NCBI GenBank assembly: GCA_027214385.1
Contig: JAPVXR010000001.1
Coordinates: 558,001-622,000, forward strand
Source: Cryomorphaceae bacterium 1068
GTDB lineage: Bacteria; Bacteroidota; Bacteroidia; Flavobacteriales_D; Cryomorphaceae
DNA length: 64,000 nt
Direction: 5' to 3'
Shown: positions 24,201 through 34,096 of the stretch, one piece after another
Numbering within the stretch: the first letter of the stretch is position 1
Layout of the letters: the number at the start of each line of letters is the position of its first letter
Program-made: the position numbers and the translations under genes
Notes under the pieces: model-generated
Told to the model about the DNA's origin: nothing
Database searches by the model: none
The model's input: the letters and a program-made list of their open reading frames with translations, nothing else

Positions 24201-27122
24201 ATGGAGAGAAATCAAGAAAAGAATCCGAATTGGCAAAATTTACAAAATGCATTGGGCGAAAGGTTACACCTCGATCACCTTACCAGAGTTCTTTACGCCA
24301 CTGACGCTTCCGTCTATCGGAAGGTTCCTTTGGCAGTTGCATACCCTCACGGAAAATCAGATGTGGTCGCCATAGTGCGGTGGTGCCAATCTGAGTCTGT
24401 TTCTATGATACCCCGAACGGCAGGAACATCTCTTGCGGGCCAATGCGTAGGTGAAGGTTTAGTGATAGATTTTTCGCGTTTTATGACCAAGATACTCGAG
24501 GTGAATACAGTCGAGAAGTGGGTGGTTTTGGAGCCTGGCGTGATTCGCGATGAGCTAAATGAGTTTGTGAAGAAAGACGGTCTTTTCTTCGGGCCAAATA
24601 CGTCTACTGCAAATCGATGTATGATGGGAGGGATGCTCGGCAACAATTCCTCAGGCACAACTTCCATTCGCTATGGAGTCACGAGAGATAAAGTGATAGA
24701 ACTAGAGGTAGTTTTGGCTGACGGTTCTGAAGCGACACTAAAGGAACTCAATCAAGAAGAGCTGGCGGGGCTTTTGGAATCTACTGCTCCCGAAGCTAAC
24801 ATCATTAATTCGATCATCAAAGAGCTTAGTCCTGAAACGGTTAGAACGGAAATTAAGGAGAGATTTCCTAAAAAAGAAATTCACCGAAGAAATACAGGGT
24901 ATGCCATAGACCTCTTGGCAGAAATGCAGCCTTTTAATACTAATGGAGATTCCTTTAATCCGGCTAAGCTCATCGCCGGATCCGAAGGGACGCTTTGTGC
25001 TGTGACCAAATTGAAATTGAAGCTCGACGATCTGCCGCCTTCATTTGAGGCTGTCGTTTGCGCCCATTTTGAAAGTATTCATGAGGCCATGACGGCTACA
25101 GTAGAAGCTATGAAAAGTGAGCCATATGCATGTGAGGTGATGGATAAAACCATTCTCGATCTGACGAAAGGAAATGCCGAACAAGCTGAGAATAGATTTT
25201 TTGTCGAAGGCGATCCCGGCGCGATCTTGTGTATCGAGCTTCGAGCTGATACTCAAGAATTGCTTCAATCGGAATGCTCTATGTTGATTGAGCGACTAAA
25301 AGAAAAAGAATTGGGTTTTGCTTTTCCAATCGTTCATGCGCCCGAAACGTTAAAAGTTTGGACACTTCGGGCTGCTGGTCTGGGTGTTTTGAGCAACTTG
25401 AAGGGAAAGGCCAAACCAGTGGCTTTCGTTGAAGACACCGCGGTAGAACTTGCAGATCTACCAGAGTATATTGTCGACTTCGAAAAACTTATGGATGGCT
25501 TTGGTCAGAAGGCGGTGTATTATGCTCATGCAGGTGCCGGCGAACTGCACCTAAGGCCTGTCTTAGACCTGAAGGCCAAGAAAGGAAGGGAAGATTTTCG
25601 TAGGATCGGAGAGGCTTCTGCCAAATTGGTGAATAAGTACCGAGGCTCATTGAGCGGAGAGCATGGGGATGGTAGGGTGCGTGCAGAGTTTATTCCCGAA
25701 ATGATTGGTCCGAAAAATTACGCATTACTCAAAAGGATCAAGGAGATTTGGGATCCAAAGAATATTTTCAACCCTGGAAAAATCGTAGATCCGGATCCAA
25801 TGGATGCTGACTTTCGCTATGAAGAAAATCAGCGCACTTTTAATTATCCTACGTTTTTTGATTTCTCGGAAGAAGGTGGAATGCTCTCTCTGGCTGAGAA
25901 GTGCAATGGTTCAGGAGATTGCCGTAGACTTCCATACACAGGGGCTACAATGTGTCCGAGCTATCACGCCACAAGAAACGAAAAGGACTCCACTCGAGCT
26001 CGAGCAAATGTACTTCGGGAGGCATTGACACAATCTACACATCAGGCGTTTCCGTTTGATAATGATGAGGTTCATGAGGTACTTGATCTTTGCATCAGTT
26101 GCAAGGCCTGTAAGCGTGAATGTCCGAGTTCGGTGGATATGTCGCTTTTAAAAATGGAGTCTGACTACCACTATTACCGTAGAAACGGAATCCCTAAGAG
26201 GAATAAATTTTTTGGCGCTTTTCACAAAAGCGCAAAGTGGGGAAGCGCACTAGCTCCCTTGAGTAATGTGTTATTACGGATTCCATTTTTTGAGAAGGTC
26301 TTCAAATCCAGATTCGGAATAGCAGATCAACGAAGCATCCCGCCATTGTCAAGGAAGAAAGCCACCACTTTGATCAATCCAAAAAAGACCAAATCTCCCC
26401 AATTTGTGCTTTACATCGATGAGTTTACGCAATACCAAGATGCGCATATTGCGAAAGCCGCAGGTGATTTTTTCCAGCAGTTGGGCTATTCATTCGCCGT
26501 GGTATATGCCCCTTCAGGGCGAGCCTATTTCTCTAAGTCATTACTGAAAGAGGCAAGAAACTGTGCCGAGGTAGTTCTTCAGAAGCTCGATGGTTTCATT
26601 TCGAAAGGCCTACCCATCATAGGACTGGAACCATCCGGAATACTTGGATTTAGGGATGAATACAAACGTCTCTTTACCAGTGATAAAAAGCGAGCGGTGG
26701 AAAAGCTATCGTCACTCGCCTTCACTTTTGAAGAGTTCGTGGCACGCGAGATAAGCAACGGAGCTATTTCCCAACAGGCTTTTACAGAAGAAAAGCAGAA
26801 TATCGAAGTTCATATTCATTGCCATCAAAAGGCTTTGTCAAGCCCAAAGTACAGCTTGGAAATTCTCAATTTCCCCAAGAATTATTCGGCCGTGAAAATT
26901 CCTGCTGGATGCTGCGGAATGGCCGGCAGCTTCGGCTATGAGGAAGAGCACTTTGAAATGAGCAACCAAATAGGGGAACAGATCTTATTTCCGCGACTGA
27001 GAGCTCTCTCTGATAAAACCTTAGTCGTGGCGGCGGGAACCAGCTGTCGCCATCAAATCAAAGATGGTGTGCACAAAGAAAGCTTTCACCCTGCTGAGAT
27101 TTTGCTCAAAGCCCTGAAATGA
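24201..27122 (+). CDS. FAD-linked oxidoreductase fused to Fe-S/CCG domain (D-lactate / 2-hydroxyacid dehydrogenase type)
   Basis: A 973-residue single-chain enzyme. Residues ~25-240 form a PCMH-type FAD domain (MIPRTAGTSLAGQCVGEGLVID; GMLGNNSSGTTSIRYGVT), followed by the GlcD C-terminal cap up to ~530 (SGEHGDGRVRAEFIPE). A ferredoxin-like region at ~560-650 has two Cys clusters (CNGSGDCRRLP, CISCKACKRECP). The C-terminus is a CCG domain (HIHCHQKAL, PAGCCGMAGSFGYE, AGTSCRHQI). This order fits the Dld/YdiJ-type family that oxidises D-lactate, 2-hydroxyglutarate or similar acids and passes electrons to quinone; substrate is not clear. Transcribed divergently from proC; probably membrane-associated. 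Confidence 0.9.
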   Translation: MERNQEKNPNWQNLQNALGERLHLDHLTRVLYATDASVYRKVPLAVAYPHGKSDVVAIVRWCQSESVSMIPRTAGTSLAGQCVGEGLVIDFSRFMTKILEVNTVEKWVVLEPGVIRDELNEFVKKDGLFFGPNTSTANRCMMGGMLGNNSSGTTSIRYGVTRDKVIELEVVLADGSEATLKELNQEELAGLLESTAPEANIINSIIKELSPETVRTEIKERFPKKEIHRRNTGYAIDLLAEMQPFNTNGDSFNPAKLIAGSEGTLCAVTKLKLKLDDLPPSFEAVVCAHFESIHEAMTATVEAMKSEPYACEVMDKTILDLTKGNAEQAENRFFVEGDPGAILCIELRADTQELLQSECSMLIERLKEKELGFAFPIVHAPETLKVWTLRAAGLGVLSNLKGKAKPVAFVEDTAVELADLPEYIVDFEKLMDGFGQKAVYYAHAGAGELHLRPVLDLKAKKGREDFRRIGEASAKLVNKYRGSLSGEHGDGRVRAEFIPEMIGPKNYALLKRIKEIWDPKNIFNPGKIVDPDPMDADFRYEENQRTFNYPTFFDFSEEGGMLSLAEKCNGSGDCRRLPYTGATMCPSYHATRNEKDSTRARANVLREALTQSTHQAFPFDNDEVHEVLDLCISCKACKRECPSSVDMSLLKMESDYHYYRRNGIPKRNKFFGAFHKSAKWGSALAPLSNVLLRIPFFEKVFKSRFGIADQRSIPPLSRKKATTLINPKKTKSPQFVLYIDEFTQYQDAHIAKAAGDFFQQLGYSFAVVYAPSGRAYFSKSLLKEARNCAEVVLQKLDGFISKGLPIIGLEPSGILGFRDEYKRLFTSDKKRAVEKLSSLAFTFEEFVAREISNGAISQQAFTEEKQNIEVHIHCHQKALSSPKYSLEILNFPKNYSAVKIPAGCCGMAGSFGYEEEHFEMSNQIGEQILFPRLRALSDKTLVVAAGTSCRHQIKDGVHKESFHPAEILLKALK

Positions 27123-27124
27123 AA

Positions 27125-27146
27125 ACTCCCACCGTAAGGCAGGAGT
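27125..27146 (-). terminator. Terminator of the large T9SS protein gene
   Basis: On the minus strand CTCCTGCC-TTAC-GGTGGGAG forms an 8-bp stem (two G-T wobbles), followed by TTTTC. It lies 33 bp past the stop of the gene ending at 27179. The plus-strand version has mismatches, which supports the minus direction. Confidence 0.5.
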
Positions 27147-27178
27147 CTCTCATTTTTAAGGTTTAAGATGGTGGTATT

Positions 27179-30100
27179 TTAACGCCTAACCACTTTGGCG
27201 TAAGAACTTGATCCTTTTTGTTCTAGTCCTATCAAGTATATTCCTTGAGGGAATTCGGACAGATCGACTTGTATTTTCTGTTGACCAATAGAACTCGAAA
27301 GAACTCTTTGCTTCAGTACTTTTCCGGTTAAATCCGTCACTCTTAATGTCAGTTCTTCGCTTCGGTCGGATTGATAGCTGATTGTCGTGAGGTCATTGGT
27401 AGGATTTGGGTATACGGCAATCTCTTTCTCTGCAAAGTCAATATTGTCGCTAAGCGTTCCCGGCTGAATCACGTTTATATTGAACCCGCCTGAAAGCACT
27501 CCTGATCCTCCCAATGCGCTTCCGTCCAAGACTTCGCAGTATGAAATCTGACACAAATTTCCGATTGAATCCCCGAAAGTCACAAACAGGCAGAGGACGT
27601 ATGGTCCATCATCCTCATAAATGTGTGTAGGGTAGTATTCATTTGATGTCCCACCATCACCGAAGTCCCAAAGAACACTAGATGCGTTAACAATGTTATC
27701 AGAAGGAATGATGTAGAACGTGTTTTCTCCCGTGCTATCTGCAATTACATCGAAACTGATTCCACATTCAAACTCATACTCACAAGATCCGTCATCGACA
27801 GTTGCTGCCGGATTGTAGTTCAGAGCTTCAGGATCTGTACATCCGTATATTTCCTGTGGGTCTCCGCAGCCTTCTTCATTCACTCCAAAGTTGAATTGAA
27901 AGCTTTCATCTGCTCCTGAGAACTCGCCCGAGGCGAGAACCTCATTGAACATTATAATATTGTAGATCCCATTCCAGTCGGGAGATACATTGTAGATAGC
28001 AAAAGTGTAGCAGCCCGTTTCCAAGCATAAGTTGTATTGCGGAGCCCAATTGTAGAAGTAATCACTGGCCACTTGTTCGCCAAATTGGTTTAAAATAACC
28101 CAATTCATAAAAGTGAAAGAGCTATCGTCAGGCGCTCCGTCTAAGAAGTCGAATCCCAGATAAACCTCAGTGCAAGCATATTGGCAAGATCCGTCATCAA
28201 TGGTAGCTTCAGGGGAGTAGTTTATTGCAAGAGGGTCGGTACAACCGAAAACCTCTTCTTCGCACCCTTCTGTATTCACCCCGAAAGCTACAGATCCGAA
28301 CTCTCCATCGGCCAGCGTTCCCGAAGCTAAAATATTGTTGTTTAAGATGACTTGAAAAGAACCTCCATTCCATCCGTCACCGAAAGAATCGAAGAGTTCG
28401 AAGGTGTAGCAACCGTTTTCAAGACAAGTCGATTCAGTGATGGTTGAATAGTTCGGGTAATCCCCAGACCCGGCAACTTCATCGCCTTCTTCATTTCTGA
28501 TGTTCCAAGAAATTTCATAGCCCCAGTTTTCCGTGAAAACTACCACCATTACTTCATTGTTCTCGCACTCGAAGTACTCACAACTTCCGTCATCTTCGGT
28601 GGCATCCGGATTGTAATTCAGAGCTTCGGGATCGGTACATCCGAGAACTACTTCTTCACATCCTTCTGCATTCACGCCAAAAGGAACTGACCCGAATTCT
28701 CCATCTTCCAGTGTTCCTGAAACCAGGGTATTTCCGTTCAGGATGAGTTCAAAAGTACCATCGTTCCATCCGTCGCCAAATGAATCGAAAAGCTCGAAGG
28801 TATAGCATCCGTCTTCCAGGCAAGCCAATTCAGTTATGGTCGAATAACTAGGGTAATCTCCTGATCCGGCAACTTCATCGCCTTCATCGTTTCTGATATT
28901 CCAAGAAATCTCGTATCCCCAGTTTTGAGTATTAATCAAAACGATGACCTCGTTGTTTTCACATTCAAAGTACTCACATGAGCCATCGTCAATGGTTGCA
29001 GATGGATTGTAGTTAAGTGCCGTTGGGTCAGTACAGCCTTCAATATCAACAGGTTCACCGCATTCGGTATTGTTCACTCCAAATTGAACGGTAAATTGAT
29101 TTGAAGAACCATCAAACTCGCCGAAATATTCGCTTTGGTCAAGTATGAAGATGCTGTAAATACCAGCCCAATCAGGGTCAATATTATAGATGTTAAGTGA
29201 ATAACAGCCATCTCCCAGGCATAGATCATACTGAGGAGCCCAGTTGTAAAAGAAACCGTCTTCAACTATTTCACCGAAATCATTTGTAATGGTCCAAGAC
29301 ATAAACGAACTATCCTGTGGTGCTCCACCGAAAAAATCGAAGCCCAGGTAAACCTCTGTACAATCGTATATGCAGGAACCATCATCTACCGTGGCATCCG
29401 GATTAAAGTTAGCGGCACTTGGATCAGTACAACCGAATAGTGGTTCTGCACAAGGGTTGGTCACCTCGTATTCAAGAAAACAAGTTCCTGCATCGCCATT
29501 CCATCCATCTACCATGAGAAGGTAAGTGGCATTCGTGTCAAGCTCTCCACATGAAAATTCGAATGCTGATAGCAATCCTTCGCCCGAATTTCCGTCGCAA
29601 TATATCATCTCGCCGCCGCATTCTGTAAAGAGCCCGAATTGGGTGTCTGTGAGCGTCCACGATCCATCACCTATGGCTTCTATACTTATTTGAGCGGGTG
29701 TGGCAGGAGTGGTAAATGTAAACCATAAGCTGCTTTGTTCTCCTTCGCCTGAACCAAAGTTCCAGCACTCTCCAAAAATTCCTTCATTTTGAGTTGCGAA
29801 TGAATTGTCAATTAAAATTGTTCCTTGCTCTAAAGGCTGCGCTCCTGAGCAAAGGTCATTTTCAGGACCGGTGTAGATGCAAGAGCCATCATCGATCGTT
29901 GCGAAGGAATTGAAGTTTAGGGCTGATGGATCTGTACAGCCGAGTATCGAGTCAGATTCGCAGTAGAAAAATGAGGTGTAGTAATAGCCTGTGCTATCAA
30001 TGTTGGCAAATGAATCAAAAAGAGAGTCACCATTACAATCCTCTATGTGAACGAGTCCTTCTCCCCAAGTGATCTGTGGATCAAAATAGAAGGTTGAAAA

Positions 30101-30280
30101 TAGTCCATCATTCAAAAAGACAGTGTAAGATTCTGTTTCCGTGGATCCGATAAAATCAACCGTTGCGATAACAGGTTCTTGAGGAGGATTGAAAAGATCA
30201 ATCTGAACAATTACTCCTGGGTTTTGAGAAAAAAGAGTTGCCGAAAAAAGACAGCAGATGGCGATGAGGTAGGATTTCAT
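27179..30280 (-). CDS. Modular secreted protein with repeated Cys-linkers, PKD domain and T9SS tail
   Basis: A 1033-residue surface protein: signal peptide (MKSYLIAICCLFSATLFS|Q). Six GCTDPxAxNYNPxATxDDGSC linkers (starting near 114, 283, 415, 548, 679, 813), each with two Cys, separate larger domains. Residues ~140-275 are CUB/PPC-like. Then the domains run A-B-B-A: A at ~306-410 and ~702-805 (CTEVYLGFDF, YNWAPQYxLCL), B at ~438-545 and ~570-677 (ENNEVxV, ENWGYEISWNIRN, GCYTFELFDSFGDGWN). A PKD domain (VLWDFGDGGTSNEYYPTHIYEDDG) and a type A T9SS domain (VYPNPTNDLTTISYQ; PQGIYLIGL) follow. Function may be adhesion or binding; no catalytic domain seen. Confidence 0.9.
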   Translation of the reverse strand: MKSYLIAICCLFSATLFSQNPGVIVQIDLFNPPQEPVIATVDFIGSTETESYTVFLNDGLFSTFYFDPQITWGEGLVHIEDCNGDSLFDSFANIDSTGYYYTSFFYCESDSILGCTDPSALNFNSFATIDDGSCIYTGPENDLCSGAQPLEQGTILIDNSFATQNEGIFGECWNFGSGEGEQSSLWFTFTTPATPAQISIEAIGDGSWTLTDTQFGLFTECGGEMIYCDGNSGEGLLSAFEFSCGELDTNATYLLMVDGWNGDAGTCFLEYEVTNPCAEPLFGCTDPSAANFNPDATVDDGSCIYDCTEVYLGFDFFGGAPQDSSFMSWTITNDFGEIVEDGFFYNWAPQYDLCLGDGCYSLNIYNIDPDWAGIYSIFILDQSEYFGEFDGSSNQFTVQFGVNNTECGEPVDIEGCTDPTALNYNPSATIDDGSCEYFECENNEVIVLINTQNWGYEISWNIRNDEGDEVAGSGDYPSYSTITELACLEDGCYTFELFDSFGDGWNDGTFELILNGNTLVSGTLEDGEFGSVPFGVNAEGCEEVVLGCTDPEALNYNPDATEDDGSCEYFECENNEVMVVVFTENWGYEISWNIRNEEGDEVAGSGDYPNYSTITESTCLENGCYTFELFDSFGDGWNGGSFQVILNNNILASGTLADGEFGSVAFGVNTEGCEEEVFGCTDPLAINYSPEATIDDGSCQYACTEVYLGFDFLDGAPDDSSFTFMNWVILNQFGEQVASDYFYNWAPQYNLCLETGCYTFAIYNVSPDWNGIYNIIMFNEVLASGEFSGADESFQFNFGVNEEGCGDPQEIYGCTDPEALNYNPAATVDDGSCEYEFECGISFDVIADSTGENTFYIIPSDNIVNASSVLWDFGDGGTSNEYYPTHIYEDDGPYVLCLFVTFGDSIGNLCQISYCEVLDGSALGGSGVLSGGFNINVIQPGTLSDNIDFAEKEIAVYPNPTNDLTTISYQSDRSEELTLRVTDLTGKVLKQRVLSSSIGQQKIQVDLSEFPQGIYLIGLEQKGSSSYAKVVRR
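27851..29362 (-). repeat. Internal A-B-B-A coding repeats
   Basis: DNA for the repeated domains of the modular T9SS protein: A1 about 29362-29051, B1 about 28966-28643, B2 about 28570-28250, A2 about 28174-27851. B1 and B2 are adjacent, very similar tandem units with their linkers. Such repeats can recombine, so copy number may differ between strains. Confidence 0.7.
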
Positions 30281-30342
30281 AGTTGGGTTAATTGGTTTGG
30301 TAATATGACCGCTGTTACTATGAAATAGTTGCTCAGGAAAAT

Positions 30343-30370
30343 AAAAAACCCCGCGATTTCGGGGCCTTTT
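30343..30370 (-). terminator. Terminator of the M43 protease gene
   Basis: CCCCG (30349-30353) pairs with CGGGG (30360-30364); read on the minus strand the GC stem is followed by TTTTTTAT. It starts directly at the stop codon of the gene ending at 30371. Confidence 0.6.
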
Positions 30371-32374
30371 TTATCTCAAAACAGTAATAAAACCAGTCTT
30401 TTGCTGAAGTTCCAAACTTTCGTTTCTTTCCTCTCCCCAGCGATAGGTCATCTTGTAAAAGTAGAGCTGGTTCTGACCAAAATAATCTCCATCTCCACCA
30501 TTCCAGACCTCTTCGATATTTCTGGATTCAAACACAATATCTCCCCATCGATTGAATACTTGAAAAGTATAATCGGTGATGGGGCATGAAGGTATTGGTT
30601 TAAATGTATTGTTCAGGGCGTCATTTCCACCCGGTGTCATGGCATTTGGGATAAACACTTCGCAAGGGCAATCGTCGGCAATATTGGCGAAAGAAATATT
30701 GATGGCAAAGTCATAATTCTCTTTGCATCCTCGTTGATCTTCAACTGATAAAGTATAAAGACCTGTGGAAAGGTTTTCATAGAATCCATTTGGTTTTGGA
30801 TCCTCTCCGTTCAAACGGAATTCAAAGGGAGGCACTCCATTTCGGAGGTTTGCATCGATCAAACCATTGTCGAATAGCGGACAATTTACTGGTCTGATTC
30901 GTTCAATGGCGAGATTGAGATCTGTGTCGTCATTGATTACTACATCTATATTATTCGTGCATCCTGCATCATTTCTCACGCTTAAAATGTATGGCCCTGA
31001 TATTAGCCCATCAAAGAAGGCAGTGTCTTGCCATCCCGAGCCTAGATTGTATTCAAAGACATCGGGATAATCTACCTCTGCAAATACTGATCCGTCAGGA
31101 TTTCCACAGAAGGAATTCGTAATGCTCGTTATATCAATAGGTGGCACTTCTCTGCTCAAGAATACACTATCGATCAATTCACATCCACTTGCATCGATAA
31201 CCGTCACATCGTAACGCCCGGCAGCCAAATTTGGCAAGGTGCTATTGGCTTGAAAAGATTGACCACCGTTAAACGAATATTCAATCGGATCTGCTCCTCC
31301 TACAAGTTGAAGTGCAATAGATCCATCGGTTCCATTCAAGCAAGTTTCTTGCGAAACGGTGATATTCAAATCTTTTCCAAGACATGCGGCGTCTTCGCAA
31401 ACAGTGGTGGCATTGCCCAATAAATTTTGAAGGTTGGCATTGACGTGAGCTTCCATTTGAATCACTTGATCTTCCGTCCACATGTATAGGCAAGCGTCGT
31501 CGCAGTATTCCATATAAGTAGGCCAAAGCACGGGATCCGTGCAGTTTACTATAACTTCTCCATCCGGAAAACACCCGAAGGTGGCTTGATCGGTAAGTGG
31601 AGTGTCTGCAACTCCATCTCCGTCCGTAACGCAATCTCCTGAATCAAACGGGTGCGATAGAGACAGGTAGTGACCGACTTCGTGAGTAATAGTTCGACCC
31701 AAGTTGAATTGGCCGCTTAGTGTCCCGTTACAATTGCTGGTTCCAAAATAAGGAAGGCCACATACCACTCCGTCTCCATTTCCAGTTCCTCCTAAAGGGG
31801 AGAATCCTAGTGGATTTGCCATATCGCGCACATACCAATTCATGTATCCACTCCATTCGGGGATATTTTCGATTTCGTCGTATTCATCAATTGTTATCGC
31901 ATAGTCTCCCTCGGCAATGCCTGAGCCTACAGGATGGTTCAACGTGGCGAGGCAAAACTGAATACAAGATTCTTTGTTGTTAATACCGGGCCAAGTACCT
32001 TGGCTATCTTCCCATTTGGTAATGTCGGTATTTGTTGCTGCGTAGTCAGCATTAATTGCCGCAATTTGGCTTAGCGCCATTTCTTCAGCACAGGCAGCAG
32101 TTACGCCAATACTGGTTCCTCCGCTGTTTTGAAAGTGAACGGCCACCGGGATGTAGAGTATTTCATCACAATCCATTTTCGACTCATCTTTGTTCACCTT
32201 AAGCCATTGACGGATGTTTTCCATCTTTTGCTCGTGCGCTTCAGCAAAATCAGGGTCTTGCATCATTTGTTCGTGGTACTGATTCGTATGACATCTGTCA
32301 GGACGATCCCCTTGTTCTTGGGCAAAACAAAGGAGTGAAAAGGAAATGAAAAAAAAGGAAACTATTACTTTCAT
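30371..32374 (-). CDS. M43-family zinc metalloprotease with gliding-motility type (T9SS type B) C-terminus
   Basis: A 667-residue secreted protease from the ATG at 32374 (MKVIVSFFFISFSLLCFA|QE, clear signal peptide); the frame extends upstream without support. The zinc site HEVGHYLSLSH lies at about 231-241, with the Met-turn segment YMEYCDDACLYMW downstream, as in pappalysin/cytophagalysin (M43) proteases. Residues ~335-575 hold three repeated Ig-like domains of the SprB type (each with a GxYxVTVIDAxGC-like end: GRYDVTVIDASGC; GPYILSVRNDAGC; GLYTLSVEDQRGC). The last ~95 residues (VFIPNAMTPGGNDALNNTF; VFNRWGDIVFESRN; FYKMTYRWGEE) are the type B, CHU_C-like sorting domain. Role: extracellular proteolysis, substrate unknown. 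Confidence 0.93.
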   Translation of the reverse strand: MKVIVSFFFISFSLLCFAQEQGDRPDRCHTNQYHEQMMQDPDFAEAHEQKMENIRQWLKVNKDESKMDCDEILYIPVAVHFQNSGGTSIGVTAACAEEMALSQIAAINADYAATNTDITKWEDSQGTWPGINNKESCIQFCLATLNHPVGSGIAEGDYAITIDEYDEIENIPEWSGYMNWYVRDMANPLGFSPLGGTGNGDGVVCGLPYFGTSNCNGTLSGQFNLGRTITHEVGHYLSLSHPFDSGDCVTDGDGVADTPLTDQATFGCFPDGEVIVNCTDPVLWPTYMEYCDDACLYMWTEDQVIQMEAHVNANLQNLLGNATTVCEDAACLGKDLNITVSQETCLNGTDGSIALQLVGGADPIEYSFNGGQSFQANSTLPNLAAGRYDVTVIDASGCELIDSVFLSREVPPIDITSITNSFCGNPDGSVFAEVDYPDVFEYNLGSGWQDTAFFDGLISGPYILSVRNDAGCTNNIDVVINDDTDLNLAIERIRPVNCPLFDNGLIDANLRNGVPPFEFRLNGEDPKPNGFYENLSTGLYTLSVEDQRGCKENYDFAINISFANIADDCPCEVFIPNAMTPGGNDALNNTFKPIPSCPITDYTFQVFNRWGDIVFESRNIEEVWNGGDGDYFGQNQLYFYKMTYRWGEERNESLELQQKTGFITVLR

Positions 32375-32436
32375 AATGAGCTCTTGCAAGGTGCTGCGAA
32401 GGTAAAAATATCGCATCTAAATGTCTACTAATAATT

Positions 32437-32452
32437 GTCCACAATAGTGGAC
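32437..32452. promoter_or_regulatory. Hairpin-forming palindrome upstream of the M43 gene
   Basis: GTCCAC-AATA-GTGGAC is a perfect 6-bp inverted repeat about 63 bp before the M43 ATG (minus strand). Possible operator, or a small hairpin. No clear promoter box was identified in this 250-bp gap, which otherwise holds no gene. Confidence 0.3.
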
Positions 32453-32626
32453 CTAACGGTTTCACAATTTTGACGAACGATAGATTGAAAAGATGCACGG
32501 GAAACCGAAAAATTGCGAACTATTCAGACAGCTGGTTTTATTCTTTGAGAAGAGCTGGATTTATCCTTGACTTTGTTCTGCACCGAGACGGCGCTAATTG
32601 TCTTTTCGACGAGATAGAAGATGAAA

Positions 32627-34096
32627 CTAGGGAGTAAACCCTTCAGGTTCTATCCATAAAACGGAATTACCCGTCCCGAATTCATTTTCCTCATAAGCAG
32701 GATTTGAAGGATCGATAATCCATTCGCCGTCTACCCTGAATTTATAGAGGTACTTTCCTGGTTTTAAATGAATGGGAAATTTCCAAACGCCATCCTCTCT
32801 TATCATTCGATTGTTTTCTTCGCTCCAACCTGTAAAAGTTCCCGTAGCTAAAACCTCAGTAGCATCGGCATATTGTTCAAGGATAAAAGTCCAGTTTGCA
32901 TCAGGGGCAATGAAACTATTTTCGTATTCACCATGGCGCATTAGATAAGGATTGTTGGGGTCGGTAATCCACTCGCCGTCTACTATGAACTTATACTCGT
33001 GATTTCCGGAAGGCAATACGTAGGGTAGCTCCCATCCGCCGGCTGTTTTAGTCATGACCAACTCTTCCGGATTCCAAGCATTGAAGTTTCCTGCTAGTCT
33101 TACCTGGTTGGCATCCGTATGACCATTAAGACGAAACATTGTGGTATCTCCAATCGCCATGAAAGAGTTGAAGTTTCCCGCACCATCGGGTCGTACAATT
33201 GGATTTTCAGGATCCGTAACCCATTCCCCATCTACCACAAACTTGTAAGCGTGAGTACCCTCTTTTAGGAACATTGGTAAAACCCAACCTTTCGAAGTTT
33301 TAGCCATTTTGAGTTCCTTTTTGTTCCATCCATTAAAGCTACCTGCTAAATAGACTTTTTTGGAATCTTGAAAATCATCCAATTCGAACTTGTAATTGTA
33401 CCTGTAGAAGACGCTGTTTTCAGCACCCCAGCCGTCATTCTCGCTCAGTGAATTGCCGGGAGCTTTAATCCAATTTCCATCCACGATGAATTTGTACAGG
33501 TACTTTCCTGGTAATAAGTTTAGCTCGATTTCCCAGCCTTCTCCCGTTCTTTTTAAGGGCAGGCCTGAAGTACTCCAGCCATTGAACGATCCTGAAATGA
33601 GGACCTCTTCCGCATCTTCGTATTTCGGTACTATGAACTTAGTCTTGCCACTTGGGTATTGGACAATCACCGGTTCTGTCAAACGGTTAACACCGTAAGT
33701 CACGTAATCCATATCTACATAACCGGGACCTCCATCCAGACCTGAGACAGGATCATTTGGAGAAAAAATCACATCATTTTTCCAGTTTATTTGACCTTTC
33801 ATATCCCCAATGGTTTTGGATAATTTAATCTTACCGCCTTTGACTTGTAGGACAGTCCAATCTTCTCCCTCAAATTCGAAATTGCCATTTGATGCCGTGC
33901 TCAAAATTTGTTCGAGCATCAGTGAGTCCAATCCATATTGTAAACTCACTTCTGCGCGCTTCTTCACATCCCAATCTTTATGAAGGTAGAACACCAAGTT
34001 TCCATCCTCGAGCACACAAACGTCGTCTTGGCCTTTTGCCACAAGGCTAAATACCATGAAGACCAATAGTGCTATATGTCTTACGCACATCTTCAT
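32627..34096 (-). CDS. Exported protein with four tandem glycogen-binding (AMPK-beta/CBM48-like) modules
   Basis: A 489-residue protein with a signal peptide (MKMCVRHIALLVFMVFSLVAKGQ). After an unclassified ~130-residue N-terminal domain come four copies of an AMPK-type glycogen-binding (early-set) fold: at ~153-232 (VLISGSFNGWS, GKYLYKFIVDGNW), ~240-315 (VYLAGSFNGWNKK, HAYKFVVDGEW), ~325-397 (VRLAGNFNAWNPE, HEYKFIVDGEW) and ~405-485 (VLATGTFTGWSEE, GKYLYKFRVDGEW). No catalytic domain and no T9SS tail were found. It may bind storage or marine alpha-glucans in the periplasm. Its ATG overlaps the stop of the aspartyl protease gene by 4 nt. Confidence 0.88.
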   Translation of the reverse strand: MKMCVRHIALLVFMVFSLVAKGQDDVCVLEDGNLVFYLHKDWDVKKRAEVSLQYGLDSLMLEQILSTASNGNFEFEGEDWTVLQVKGGKIKLSKTIGDMKGQINWKNDVIFSPNDPVSGLDGGPGYVDMDYVTYGVNRLTEPVIVQYPSGKTKFIVPKYEDAEEVLISGSFNGWSTSGLPLKRTGEGWEIELNLLPGKYLYKFIVDGNWIKAPGNSLSENDGWGAENSVFYRYNYKFELDDFQDSKKVYLAGSFNGWNKKELKMAKTSKGWVLPMFLKEGTHAYKFVVDGEWVTDPENPIVRPDGAGNFNSFMAIGDTTMFRLNGHTDANQVRLAGNFNAWNPEELVMTKTAGGWELPYVLPSGNHEYKFIVDGEWITDPNNPYLMRHGEYENSFIAPDANWTFILEQYADATEVLATGTFTGWSEENNRMIREDGVWKFPIHLKPGKYLYKFRVDGEWIIDPSNPAYEENEFGTGNSVLWIEPEGFTP

